Part shown: positions 16,214 to 25,289 of the stretch, piece after piece
Layout of the letters: each line of letters begins with the position of its first letter
Position numbering within the stretch: the first letter of the stretch is position 1
Assembly: GCF_009858245.1 (NCBI RefSeq)
Contig: NZ_VMSB01000001.1
Location: 3,043,623 to 3,107,622, forward strand
From: Ornithinibacter aureus
GTDB taxonomy: Bacteria; Actinomycetota; Actinomycetes; Actinomycetales; Dermatophilaceae
Reading direction: 5' to 3'
DNA: 64,000 nucleotides
Notes under the pieces: model-generated
Databases searched by the model: none
What the model was told of the DNA's origin: nothing
The model's input: only the letters and a program-made list of their open reading frames with translations
Position numbers and translations under genes: made by a program

Positions 16214-16573
16214 TCAGGCCGAGGCTGTGGACGACGAGGTCTTCGTCGCGGTGCCTGTGGACGACGACCCCGCTGAGGGCGCGGTCTTGCCCTCCGACGA
16301 GCCACCACCCGAGGTGGACGACTCCGAACTGCCCGAGTCGCCTGACGAGGCGCTCGACGACCCGTTCGAGGACGAGCCCGCCGTCACCGAGGACCCCGAG
16401 CGGGAGTCGGTGCGGTAGAACCCGCCACCCTTGAACACGATGCCGACCGCGTTGAAGACCTTGCGCAGGCGGCCCTCGCACTCTGGGCACACGGTGAGCG
16501 AGTCGTCACTGAACGACTGCACCGCCTCGAAACGGTGGTCGCACTCGGTGCACGCGTAGGCGTACGTGGGCAC
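16214..16573 (-). CDS. FmdB-family zinc-ribbon protein
   Basis: 119 residues. The first about 55 form a zinc ribbon with two CxxC pairs (MPTYAYACTECDHRFEAVQ ... LTVCPECEGRLRKVFNAVGIVFKGGGFYRTD), as in the FmdB/CxxC_CXXC_SSSS regulatory family. The remainder is a Ser/Gly-rich low-complexity tail of variable type. Members are small cytoplasmic proteins of uncertain function, originally linked to amide-metabolism regulation. The ATG at 16573 is preceded by AGGAGG-like sequence (CTTCAGGAGGACC on the coding strand). It is probably transcribed separately from the SAF gene, 38 nt away. Confidence 0.9.
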   Translation of the reverse strand: MPTYAYACTECDHRFEAVQSFSDDSLTVCPECEGRLRKVFNAVGIVFKGGGFYRTDSRSGSSVTAGSSSNGSSSASSGDSGSSESSTSGGGSSEGKTAPSAGSSSTGTATKTSSSTASA

Positions 16574-16733
16574 GGTGGTCCTCCTGAAGTCCGGCGACGG
16601 GGTGGGGTCGAGCAGAAAGCATCACGGCCCGACCGGTGCGGCGAGCCAACACCCAAGGATAAAGGACGCCCGGCAGGCCCCCGAACCGGCGACCAGCCGG
16701 CGCCGAACGCGCGACCAACCGGCGCCGAGCCTG

Positions 16734-18251
16734 CTACCACCCGGCCAGGCGCCCGCCACGGCTCACTGCCTGAAGGCGCTTCTCGGTGTCGTCCCGCACC
16801 GCCTGTGGGGCCACGATGAGTACCTGGTCGCCGTGGCGCAGCACGTCGCTCTCGCGGGGCACGAACGACGTGCCCCCACGGACCGCCAGGGACACGTTCG
16901 CCCCGACCGGCAGGCGCAGCTCGAACACCCGCACGCCAGCGATCTTCGACCCGGGCCCGACGTCGATCTCGAGCAGGTCGGCTCCGAGTTCCTCCAGCGG
17001 GGTGGCGTCGACGGCCAGGTCGACCTGGTGGTGCCCGTCACCGACCCCCAGCTTCCTGGCCACCCACGGCAGCGTCGGCGCCTGGATGATGGTGAAGACG
17101 ACGACGAGCACGAAGACGAGGTCGAAGATCCACTCGACTCCCACGGCCCCGACCGTGACGGGCACCGTGGCCAGCACGACCGGCACCGCCCCCCGCAGCC
17201 CCGCCCACGATAGGAACGCCTGGGTCTGCCACGACATCCCGAACGGGGTGCACGAGGCGATGACCGACAACGGGCGCCCGAGCAGGAGCAGCGCGGTGCC
17301 CACCACCAGAGCGGGCACGAGTACGTCGTCGAACCCGCTCGGCGAGGCGAGGAGCCCGAGCAGCACGAAGAGTCCGATCTGCGCCAACCACCCGATCGCC
17401 GTGGCGAACCCGGTCACCGCCGGGCGGTGGGGCAGGCGCAGGTTGCCCAGCACCAGCGCGGCGAGGTAGCAGGCGATGAACCCCGAGGCGTGCACCACGT
17501 CGGCCGCGGCGTAGGCCAGCACCGCCACCGCGATGACCCCGATGGCGAACAGGGCCGACGACGTGGTGGCGACCACCCGCAGCAGGCGCGCGCCGCCGTA
17601 CCCGATCGCGAGCCCGATCAGGCTCCCCCCGGCGAGCTCGAGCAGGGCGATCACCCCGACCTGCCACCACGGTTCGGGTGTCGCGCCAGGGGCCAGCGAC
17701 GCCGCGAGCGCGGTGACGATGAGCACCACCGGCGCGTCGTTGAACCCCGACTCCGCCTCGAGCATCCCCGAGATCTGGCGGGGGAGCGGCACCCGGCGCA
17801 GCACCGAGAACACCGCCGCGGCATCCGTCGACGCGAGCACTGCGGCCACGAGGAACGCAATCTCCCACGACCACCCGAGCAGCAGCTTGGCTGCGACCCC
17901 GACGACGACGATCGAGACCCCGACCCCGACCGTCGCGAGCACCGCCGCCGGCGCCACGGAACGGCGGATGCCGGACCACCGGGTCGTCAGACCACCCTCG
18001 ACGAGGATGAGGACCAGCGCCGCGTAGCCGAGCACCTGGGTCAGCTGTTGCGAGTCGTAGGTGATGCCGAAGCCGCCCTCGCCGAGCAGCACCCCGATGC
18101 CGAGGTAGATGAGCAGCGACGGCAGGCCCGAGCGCACCGACAACCGCACGGCCGCGACCGAGACGACGAGCACGATGCTGCCGACGAGCAGGGCCAGGGT
18201 GAGGTCGTGCAGGTCGAACCCGGAGGTGGCACCACCGTCCGCAAACGGCAT
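16734..18251 (-). CDS. Potassium/proton antiporter (CPA1 family with TrkA-C domain)
   Basis: 505 residues from the ATG at 18251. The N-terminal about 400 residues hold 12-13 membrane segments of a Na+/H+-exchanger fold, with GFNDAPVVLIVTAL (the Asp essential for ion exchange in this fold) and LSWAGLRGAVPVVLA. The C-terminal about 100 residues are a TrkA-C/RCK_C-like domain (LEIDVGPGSKIAGVRVFELRLPVGANVSL ... RHGDQVLIVAP). The combination fits the NhaP2/CvrA-type K+/H+ antiporters involved in K+ and pH homeostasis. The gene is divergent from the penicillin-acylase gene across 63 bp. Ion specificity is inferred from architecture only. Confidence 0.9.
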   Translation of the reverse strand: MPFADGGATSGFDLHDLTLALLVGSIVLVVSVAAVRLSVRSGLPSLLIYLGIGVLLGEGGFGITYDSQQLTQVLGYAALVLILVEGGLTTRWSGIRRSVAPAAVLATVGVGVSIVVVGVAAKLLLGWSWEIAFLVAAVLASTDAAAVFSVLRRVPLPRQISGMLEAESGFNDAPVVLIVTALAASLAPGATPEPWWQVGVIALLELAGGSLIGLAIGYGGARLLRVVATTSSALFAIGVIAVAVLAYAAADVVHASGFIACYLAALVLGNLRLPHRPAVTGFATAIGWLAQIGLFVLLGLLASPSGFDDVLVPALVVGTALLLLGRPLSVIASCTPFGMSWQTQAFLSWAGLRGAVPVVLATVPVTVGAVGVEWIFDLVFVLVVVFTIIQAPTLPWVARKLGVGDGHHQVDLAVDATPLEELGADLLEIDVGPGSKIAGVRVFELRLPVGANVSLAVRGGTSFVPRESDVLRHGDQVLIVAPQAVRDDTEKRLQAVSRGGRLAGW

Positions 18252-18314
18252 GGTCCAGGTCTGTCGCACGGCCCGTCCTCGTGTCGTCGTGTCGCGGTGT
18301 CCTAGTCTCGCAGG

Positions 18315-21044
18315 GTGAGTCGAGTCGTCGTCGTCCGTCGTGTCCTTTTGGGACTCATCGCCGTGCTCGTCGTCGCGGCCCTCGTCGCCGGGGTCGTCGT
18401 CACCACCACGGTGCGTGCGTCGCTGCCGAAGACCACCGGAACCGCCGACCTGCCCGGGCTGGGAGCCGACGTCTCCGTGCTGCGCGACGACAGCGGCATC
18501 CCGCACCTCTACGGCGACAGCATCACCGACCTCGCGCGTGCCCAAGGGTACGTCCACGCGCAGGAGCGCTTCTTCGAGATGGACCTGCGTCGCCACGTCA
18601 CCGCCGGGCGCCTGGCCGAGCTCGTCGGCGCCGACGGCCTCGAGTCCGACAAGGTCATTCGCACGATGGGCTGGCGCCGGATCGCCGAGGAGGAACTGCC
18701 CACTCTCAAGCCCCAGACACGTCAGGTGCTCCAGGCCTACGCCGAGGGGGTCAACACCTACCTGCGCGGTCGCAGCCCCGGCGACGTCGCGGTCGAGTAC
18801 ACCCTGCTCGGCCTGCGCCTGCCCGACGTGACCATCGAGGAGTGGACGCCCGTCGACAGCATCTCGTGGCTGAAGGCGATGGCCTGGGACCTGCGCGGCA
18901 ACTACGAGGACGAACTGGCTCGGGCGCGTCTCAGCGGGCGCCTGTCCCCGGCGCAGATCGCCCAGATCTACCCGCCCTACGACTCGACCGCCCGCCCGCC
19001 GATCCTGTCGAACCAGGAGTGGTCACCCACGGACGAGGGCCGCCCGGTGAGCTCGTCGGTGCCGTCCGCGCTCACCGACGCCGCGGCATCCACATCAACG
19101 ACGTCGGATGCCGTGACGTCGCCCCGGGCGGCCGCGGCACCTCGCGCGGCCGCGGCACCCGCGGCTGCTTCGGCGTCGGCGGACGACCCGGTCGTGTCCG
19201 CCACCGCCCAGCAGGCCTACGCGTTGGTCCAGGATGCGCTGGACGCGGTCCCGCAGCTCCTCGGCCGCGGCGAGGGCATCGGGTCGAACTCGTGGGTGGT
19301 GGCCGGTTCCCGCACGAGCACCGGCAAGCCGCTGCTCGCCAACGACCCGCACCTGGCGCTGGGCCAGCCCGGCGTCTGGATCCAGAACAGCCTGCGCTGC
19401 CGGACGGTGTCGAGCACCTGCCCGCTGGACGTCAGCGGCTTCTCGTTCGCCGGTGTGCCCGGCGTCATCATCGGCCACAACGCCGACATCGCCTGGGGGA
19501 TGACCAACCTCAAGCCGGACGTCACCGACTTCTACCTCGAGCGAGTCGTCGGCGACACCTATCTGCGCGACGGGGACTGGGCGCCCATCACCTATCGCGA
19601 GGAGGTCATCAAGATCAGGGGTGGTGCCGACCAGCGGATCACCGTGCGCAGCACCGTGCACGGACCGGTCATGTCGGACGTCGTCGAGGGGGCCAACGAC
19701 GCCGGCGGGCGGGCCCCGACCCAACAGGAGGGTGATGAGAACGAGACGTATGCCGTGTCGCTCGCCTGGACGGGGCTGATCCCGAGCCGCACCGCGGACG
19801 CGATCCTCGACCTCGGCCTGGCGACGAACTTCCAGGAGTTCCGCGAGGCGGCCAGCTCGTTCGCGGTGCCCTCGCAGAACCTCGTCTACGCCGACACGGA
19901 GGGCAACATCGGCTACCAGGCGCCCGGGCAGGTGCCGATCCGGCGCTCCGCCATCCCTCGTGCGGCGCCGGGTTTCTGGCCCGCCCCCGGCTGGGACTCG
20001 GCCTACGACTGGACCGGGTTCGTGGCGTTCGAGGACCTGCCGTGGGCCCTGAACCCCACGGACGGGGTGATCGTCGCCGCCAACCAGGCCGTCGTCGCGG
20101 GCGAGACCCCGTTCCTCACCACCGACTGGGACAGGGGCTGGCGCTCCACCCGGATCGCCGAGCGGCTCTCGGGGCTGAACTCGATCTCCCCCGTGGAGAT
20201 GGCGGCGGTCCAGCTCGACGACCAGGACCCGTTCGCGAAGGTGCTCGTCCCGGCGCTGCTCGGGGTCACTCTGGAGGCGTCCGAGGGTGACCAGATCAGC
20301 CAGGAGCTGCTCGACTTCACCCGCGAGGCGCGCGAGCTGCTGCGTGGGTGGGACTACACGACGCCCGCGGGCGACTCGGACGCCGGGGCCTCGGCCGCCT
20401 ACTACAACGCGGTGTGGCGCAACCTCGTGAAGTCGCTCTTCGACGACGAGCTGCCGGTGGGCCTGAAGTCCGACGGCGGCTCGCGCTGGCGGGCAGCGGT
20501 CACCGACCTGCTCGATGACCCCGACAGTGCCTGGTGGGACAACAAGCTGACCCCGAACATCACCGAGAGCCGCGACGAGATCCTGCGTCAGTCCCTCGTC
20601 CAGGCCCGCCTCGAGCTGACCCGTGAGCTCGGCAAGGACCCCGGACAGTGGCAGTGGGGCAAGCTGCACCGCCTGACACTGGAGCACGCGGTGCTCGGCG
20701 GCGAGACGATGCCGGGCGCCGTGCGCTGGCTGGTCAACGAGGGGCCGTTCGACGTGCCCGGCGGGTCGGCCATCGTCAACGCGAACTCGTGGAACGCGAG
20801 CCTGGGGTACGAGGTGACGGCCGGCCCGTCCATGCGGATGGTCGTCGACCTCGCGGACCTCGACGGGTCGACGTGGATCAACTCCACCGGCGTGAGCGGT
20901 CACCCGGCGGATGCCCGCTACGCCGATCAGGTGGAGGACTGGGTCTCGGGCAAGCAGCGGCCGTGGCCGTTCTCCGAGGATGCCGTCCGCGCCCAGGACC
21001 CGGACGTGCTCACCCTGCGCCCCGAGGGCTCGACCACGGGCTGA
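18315..21044 (+). CDS. Penicillin acylase family Ntn-hydrolase
   Basis: 909 residues from a GTG. The N-terminus is a membrane anchor or signal (VLLGLIAVLVVAALVAGVVV), so the enzyme is extracytoplasmic. The alpha-chain region (DLPGLGADVSVLRDDSGIPHLYGDS, AQGYVHAQERFFEMDLRR) is followed by a low-complexity Ala/Ser/Thr spacer (residues about 245-300) and then GEGIGSNSWVVAGSRTSTGKPLLANDPHL. The Ser after IG near residue 323 is the expected N-terminal nucleophile of the mature beta chain. The family autoprocesses and cleaves amide bonds of beta-lactams, acyl-homoserine lactones or other acyl-amides; the substrate here is unknown. Its 3' end overlaps the convergent folate gene by 35 bp. Confidence 0.92.
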   Translation: MSRVVVVRRVLLGLIAVLVVAALVAGVVVTTTVRASLPKTTGTADLPGLGADVSVLRDDSGIPHLYGDSITDLARAQGYVHAQERFFEMDLRRHVTAGRLAELVGADGLESDKVIRTMGWRRIAEEELPTLKPQTRQVLQAYAEGVNTYLRGRSPGDVAVEYTLLGLRLPDVTIEEWTPVDSISWLKAMAWDLRGNYEDELARARLSGRLSPAQIAQIYPPYDSTARPPILSNQEWSPTDEGRPVSSSVPSALTDAAASTSTTSDAVTSPRAAAAPRAAAAPAAASASADDPVVSATAQQAYALVQDALDAVPQLLGRGEGIGSNSWVVAGSRTSTGKPLLANDPHLALGQPGVWIQNSLRCRTVSSTCPLDVSGFSFAGVPGVIIGHNADIAWGMTNLKPDVTDFYLERVVGDTYLRDGDWAPITYREEVIKIRGGADQRITVRSTVHGPVMSDVVEGANDAGGRAPTQQEGDENETYAVSLAWTGLIPSRTADAILDLGLATNFQEFREAASSFAVPSQNLVYADTEGNIGYQAPGQVPIRRSAIPRAAPGFWPAPGWDSAYDWTGFVAFEDLPWALNPTDGVIVAANQAVVAGETPFLTTDWDRGWRSTRIAERLSGLNSISPVEMAAVQLDDQDPFAKVLVPALLGVTLEASEGDQISQELLDFTREARELLRGWDYTTPAGDSDAGASAAYYNAVWRNLVKSLFDDELPVGLKSDGGSRWRAAVTDLLDDPDSAWWDNKLTPNITESRDEILRQSLVQARLELTRELGKDPGQWQWGKLHRLTLEHAVLGGETMPGAVRWLVNEGPFDVPGGSAIVNANSWNASLGYEVTAGPSMRMVVDLADLDGSTWINSTGVSGHPADARYADQVEDWVSGKQRPWPFSEDAVRAQDPDVLTLRPEGSTTG

Positions 21045-21606
21045 TCCCGAGGTCGACCAGCCCCTCGGCGGTCAGGACGGCGTCGACGCCACGGTCGTGG
21101 GGCTCGCGCGGCAGCGGTGCGTCGTCGACGGCGACGAGTTCCCCCGGGTGGAGCAGCACGACGGTCGGTGGCTGGGGGTCGCACCGCGTGAGGGCCCGGT
21201 CGTAGCACCCTCCGCCCTGACCCATCCGCGTGCCCGAGTGGTCGACGGCCAGGCCGGGCGCGAGGACCAGGTCGACGCGCGCGACGGCGTCGCGGCCCAG
21301 CGGCTGCTCGTCGGGGTCGGCGGCATCGTGCCAGTCGAGGTCGAGGTCGGGCAGGGTGATGGGCAGCAGGACCCGGATGCCGCGCTCCGCCAGCATCGCG
21401 TTGACCCTCGCCGTGGGTGGTTCACCGGGGATCGACGCGTACGACGTGACGACCGAGCCCCGGCCCAACCCCAGCGTGTCCACGAGAGCGCCCACGTGCC
21501 CGGCGAGGTCGCGGTCGTCCCGGGCGGTGTCGCGGGCTGCCGCGAGGTCGCGTCGGCGCGCTCGCAGGCTCGCCCGCCGGGCGGTCTTGACCGGATCACG
21601 TGCCAT
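21010..21606 (-). CDS. 5-formyltetrahydrofolate cyclo-ligase
   Basis: 198 residues from the ATG at 21606 (an in-frame ATG at 21615 would add three). It converts 5-formyl-THF plus ATP to 5,10-methenyl-THF in the cytoplasm. The diagnostic nucleotide/folate-binding motif MGQGGGCYDRALTR is present, with the N-terminal basic helix RRASLRARRRDLAAARD. Length is normal. The gene is convergent with the penicillin-acylase gene (35-bp overlap) and divergent from the UDP-glucose pyrophosphorylase gene 23 bp away, the same arrangement as Rv0992c/Rv0993. Confidence 0.92.
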   Translation of the reverse strand: MARDPVKTARRASLRARRRDLAAARDTARDDRDLAGHVGALVDTLGLGRGSVVTSYASIPGEPPTARVNAMLAERGIRVLLPITLPDLDLDWHDAADPDEQPLGRDAVARVDLVLAPGLAVDHSGTRMGQGGGCYDRALTRCDPQPPTVVLLHPGELVAVDDAPLPREPHDRGVDAVLTAEGLVDLGISPWSSPRGAG

Positions 21607-21629
21607 GGCAGGCATCGTAGGCTGCGGGC

Positions 21630-23030
21630 ATGACGACGCAGGGGCTTGAGGCGGCCACGGAGAAGATGCGTTCGGCGGGGGTTCCCGGGGTGGCGATCGA
21701 CGTGTTCAGCCGGTTCCACGAGCAGGTGCGCTCGCAGGTGACCGGGCTGATCCCGGAGGACAGCATCAGCCCCCTCGAGCAGGTCACCCGCCTCGACGAC
21801 GTCGTCGCGGGGTCTGCCGGTGCGATCGACGACGTCGCGATCCGGGAGGCGCTGGGGCGCACCGTGATCGTCAAGCTCAACGGCGGCCTCGGCACGGGGA
21901 TGGGGATCCGGGGGCCCAAGTCGGCCCTGCCGGTGCGCGACGGCCTGACCTTCCTCGACATCATCGCCCGCCAGGTCCTGGCCCTGCGTCGACGCCATGA
22001 CGTCGAGACCCCGTTGCTGCTGATGAACTCGTTCCGCACGCGCGAGCAGTCCCTGGACATCCTCGGGCGCTACGACGACCTGCCGGTCGACGACCTGCCG
22101 CTGGACTTCCTCCAGAGCATGGAGCCCAAGCTGCGCGCCGACGACCTCTCCCCGGTGCAGTGGCCGGATGACCCCGAGCTCGAGTGGTGCCCTCCCGGTC
22201 ACGGCGACCTGTACGTCGCGCTCTACACCTCGGGCCTGCTCGACCGCCTGCGCGAGCGCGGTTACCGCTACGCCTTCCTGTCCAACGCCGACAACCTCGG
22301 CGCCACGTGTGAGGGCGCCGTTCCCGCGTGGATGGCCGAGAACGGCATCCCCTACGTCACCGAGGTCTGCCCGCGAACGCACAACGATCGCAAGGGTGGG
22401 CACCTCGCCGTCAGGCGCAGCGACGGACGGCTCGTACTGCGTGACAGCGCGGCGGTCGCGCCCGGCGAGGACCACTACTTCCAGGACACCGAGCGTCACC
22501 CCTGGTTCCACGCGAACAACCTCTGGATCGATCTCGACGTCCTCGCACGGCACCTCGGTGAGCGCGGCGGCATCCTCGGTCTACCGATCATCGTCAACCG
22601 CAAGACCGTCGACCCGACCCGGCCGGACAGCACCCCCGTCATCCAGATCGAGTCGTCGATGGGGGCAGCGGTCGAGCTGTTCGAGGGCTCGCGGGCGCTG
22701 GCCGTCGATCGCAGCAGGTTCCGCCCCGTCAAGACGACGAACGAGCTGCTGCTCATCGGCTCGGACCTCTACCGGCTCACCCCCGAGTGCGAGGTCGAGT
22801 CGACGATCACCCACCCGGAGCCGTTCATCGACCTCGGCCCCGCCTACCGGCACGTCGAGGGGTTCGAGCAGCGGTTCCCGCGCGGCGTCCCGTCGATTCG
22901 TGAGTGCACGAGCCTGCGCGTGGAGGCGGACGCGACGTTCGGCGCCGACGTCGTGTGCACCGGCGACGTGCGGGTGACCGGGGGAGTGCGAACGATCCCC
23001 GACGGGGCACGCCTCGAGGGGGACGTGTGA
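21630..23030 (+). CDS. UTP--glucose-1-phosphate uridylyltransferase (UGP type)
   Basis: 466 residues. It makes UDP-glucose from UTP and glucose-1-phosphate for cell-envelope polysaccharides. The sequence is of the UGP/UDPGP (eukaryote-like) family rather than bacterial GalU: the nucleotide loop KLNGGLGTGMGIRGPKSAL near residue 75, PLLLMNSFRTREQSLDIL, and the substrate-binding WCPPGHGDLYVALYTSGLLD with YAFLSNADNLGA. It occupies the position galU has in mycobacteria, upstream of moeA, and its stop overlaps the moeA start by 1 nt, so it leads an operon with the next four genes. Confidence 0.92.
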   Translation: MTTQGLEAATEKMRSAGVPGVAIDVFSRFHEQVRSQVTGLIPEDSISPLEQVTRLDDVVAGSAGAIDDVAIREALGRTVIVKLNGGLGTGMGIRGPKSALPVRDGLTFLDIIARQVLALRRRHDVETPLLLMNSFRTREQSLDILGRYDDLPVDDLPLDFLQSMEPKLRADDLSPVQWPDDPELEWCPPGHGDLYVALYTSGLLDRLRERGYRYAFLSNADNLGATCEGAVPAWMAENGIPYVTEVCPRTHNDRKGGHLAVRRSDGRLVLRDSAAVAPGEDHYFQDTERHPWFHANNLWIDLDVLARHLGERGGILGLPIIVNRKTVDPTRPDSTPVIQIESSMGAAVELFEGSRALAVDRSRFRPVKTTNELLLIGSDLYRLTPECEVESTITHPEPFIDLGPAYRHVEGFEQRFPRGVPSIRECTSLRVEADATFGADVVCTGDVRVTGGVRTIPDGARLEGDV

Positions 23031-24250
23031 TGCGCACGCTTCAGGAGCACCGGGCCGCCGTGCTCGCCCTGGTCTCGCCGCTGCCGGCCACCCCGGTGCC
23101 CGTGGTGGCTGCGCTCGGGTTGGTGCTCGCGCAGGACGTCACGGCCCGGGTCGACCTGCCCGGGTTCGACAACTCGGCGATGGACGGCTACGCCGTGCGT
23201 GCCGGCGAGCTCGCCGGTGCGAGCCGCGAGAACCCCGTCGTCCTGCCGGTCAGCGGCGACATCGCCGCCGGCGACACGACACACCACGTCCTCGCGGCCG
23301 GCCACGCGATGCGGATCATGACCGGTGCGCCGTTGCCCGAGGGTTGCGACGCCGTGGTGCCGGTCGAGCTCACCGACGGTGGCTCGCGGGAGGTCGCGCT
23401 GTTCCTGGACCCGGATGTCGGGCGTCACGTCCGCCGCCGCGGCGAGGACATCACCGCCGGGTCGGTGGTGCTGCGCGCCGGCACCCGGCTCACCCCGGGG
23501 CACCTCGCGATCGCGGCGGCGGCCAATCTCGCCGAGCTGCCCGTCCACCCGAGGCCGCGGGTCACCGTCGTGTCCACCGGTGACGAGCTGGTCGCCCCCG
23601 GATCCGCCCTCGCGCACGGGCAGATCGTCGACTCCAACCACGTCATGCTGCGGGCCCTGGTCGAGGCGGCCGGGGCCGAGGTCGCGGCCGGGGTGCACCT
23701 GCGCGACGAGGTGGATGCCGTTCGCGCCCTCGTCGACGCGCCTCCCGGCTCGCCCGACCTCGTCATCACGAGCGGCGGGGTCTCGATGGGGGTGTACGAC
23801 ACCGTCAAGGAGGTGCTGTCCGCCGACGGTGGCGTCGACTTCGTCAAGGTCGCGATGCGCCCGGGGATGCCGCAGGGCAGCGGACTGCTCGGTGCGCACC
23901 GCACCCCGGTCATCACCCTGCCCGGCAACCCGGTCAGCTCGTTCGCCTCGTTCCACGTCTTCGTCCTGCCGGTGCTGCGTCGCCTCGCCGGGCTCGACCC
24001 CGACGACGACGGTTCCTTCGAGGCGCAGGCCGGCGTCGGGTGGCCGACGGTCGCCGGCAAGGTCGAGCTCACGCGCGTGACGGAACGGTCCGGGCAGGTC
24101 TCGCCGTCGGGCGGGCAGGGGTCGCACGTGCTCGGTGCCCTCGCCGCGGCGACGGCGCTCGCCGTGGTGCCGGCCGACGTCGAGCACGTCACCGCGGGGA
24201 GTCTCGTGCGGTGCCTGCCGCTGCTGGGGCAAAATCGCCCGCGTGACTGA
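23030..24250 (+). CDS. moeA: Molybdopterin molybdenumtransferase MoeA / gephyrin-like protein Glp
   Basis: 406 residues from the ATG at 23030, overlapping the upstream stop by 1 nt. Family signatures are FDNSAMDGYAVRAGEL, IMTGAPLPEGCDAVVPVE, VVSTGDELVAPGS, VITSGGVSMGVYDTVKEVL and LPGNPVSSFASFHVFVLPVL, with the C-terminal domain IV present. MoeA inserts molybdenum into molybdopterin-AMP. In corynebacteria the paralogue at this locus, Glp, instead binds FtsZ and a membrane partner, GlpR, and the GlpR-like gene lies three genes downstream here. Whether this copy is catalytic, structural or both cannot be told from sequence alone; the fused moaC-mogA gene that follows favours a cofactor role. Confidence 0.9.
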   Translation: MRTLQEHRAAVLALVSPLPATPVPVVAALGLVLAQDVTARVDLPGFDNSAMDGYAVRAGELAGASRENPVVLPVSGDIAAGDTTHHVLAAGHAMRIMTGAPLPEGCDAVVPVELTDGGSREVALFLDPDVGRHVRRRGEDITAGSVVLRAGTRLTPGHLAIAAAANLAELPVHPRPRVTVVSTGDELVAPGSALAHGQIVDSNHVMLRALVEAAGAEVAAGVHLRDEVDAVRALVDAPPGSPDLVITSGGVSMGVYDTVKEVLSADGGVDFVKVAMRPGMPQGSGLLGAHRTPVITLPGNPVSSFASFHVFVLPVLRRLAGLDPDDDGSFEAQAGVGWPTVAGKVELTRVTERSGQVSPSGGQGSHVLGALAAATALAVVPADVEHVTAGSLVRCLPLLGQNRPRD

Positions 24251-25289
24251 CTCCACCAGCAAGGCCCGCACCACGTCGGGGCTCACCCACGTCCGGGCCG
24301 ACGGCACCGCCCACATGGTCGACATCTCCGCCAAGGAGGTCACCGCCCGGCGGGCCGCGGCATCCGGCATGGTCCTGCTGTCGGCAGCGGCCGTCGCGGC
24401 GCTGCGCGGTGGCGCGGTCCCGAAGGGGGACGCGCTCGGCGTGGCCCGGGTCGCCGGCATCCAGGCCGTCAAGCGCACCCCCGACCTCATCCCGCTCGCG
24501 CACCCCGTCGTGGTGCACGCCGTCGAGGTCGACCTCGACGTCGTCGACGAGGGGGTGCGCATCAGCGCCGTCGTCCGCACCGCCGACCGCACGGGTATCG
24601 AGATGGAGGCCCTCACCGCGGTCAGCGTCGCGGCGCTCGCGCTCGTCGACATGGTCAAGGCGGTCGACAAGCACGCCCGCATCACCGACATCCGGGTCAC
24701 GGCGAAGTCCGGCGGACGGTCCGGCGACTGGGAGGAGCCCGACGTCTCGGATGCCGTCGCGACCGGTTCGAGGTCGGCGCGCCACGGGCCGCGCCCGCCG
24801 ACCCCGTCGCTCGCCGGGGCGCGCGCGGTGGTCATCACGTGTTCGACCCGCGCCGCCGCCGGGGTCTACCCCGACCGCGGTGGTGCCGTGCTCGTCGAGA
24901 CCTTGCGTGCGTGGGGTGCCGAGGTGCCTGACGCGCTCGTCGTGCCCGACGGCCCGTCGGTGGGGCGCGCGCTGGCCTCGGCCCTCGCCACCTCGCCCGA
25001 CCTGCTCGTCACCACCGGCGGCACCGGGTTGACCCCGACCGACGGCACCCCCGAGGCGACGCGGCCCCTGCTCGACTACGAGGTCCCGGGGCTGGCCGAG
25101 GCGATCCGGGCCCGGGGGGTGGCCAAGGGGGTGCCGACAGCGGTGCTCTCACGGGGTCTGACGGGTGTCGCCGGGCACACGCTCGTCATCAACCTGCCCG
25201 GTTCCAGCGGTGGGGTCCGCGACGCCCTGGGTGTGCTCGCGGAGGTGCTGCCGCACACGCTGAGCCAGGTGCGCGGCGGCGACCACTGA
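24243..25289 (+). CDS. Bifunctional MoaC-MogA/MoaB molybdenum cofactor protein
   Basis: 348 residues from the GTG at 24243, overlapping moeA by 8 nt. Residues about 1-165 are MoaC (HMVDISAKEVTARRAAASG, VKRTPDLIPLAHPV, TGIEMEALTAVSVAALALVDMVKAVDK, AKSGGRSG), which with MoaA makes cyclic pyranopterin monophosphate. Residues about 185-345 are a MogA/MoaB domain (LVTTGGTGLTPTDGTPEATRPLLDYEVPGLAEAIR, VINLPGSSGGVRDAL), which adenylates molybdopterin. A short linker (GSRSARHGPRPPTPSL) joins them. Such MoaC-MoaB fusions occur in actinobacteria and link two non-consecutive pathway steps; the MoeA that uses MogA's product is encoded just upstream. Confidence 0.92.
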   Translation: MTDSTSKARTTSGLTHVRADGTAHMVDISAKEVTARRAAASGMVLLSAAAVAALRGGAVPKGDALGVARVAGIQAVKRTPDLIPLAHPVVVHAVEVDLDVVDEGVRISAVVRTADRTGIEMEALTAVSVAALALVDMVKAVDKHARITDIRVTAKSGGRSGDWEEPDVSDAVATGSRSARHGPRPPTPSLAGARAVVITCSTRAAAGVYPDRGGAVLVETLRAWGAEVPDALVVPDGPSVGRALASALATSPDLLVTTGGTGLTPTDGTPEATRPLLDYEVPGLAEAIRARGVAKGVPTAVLSRGLTGVAGHTLVINLPGSSGGVRDALGVLAEVLPHTLSQVRGGDH

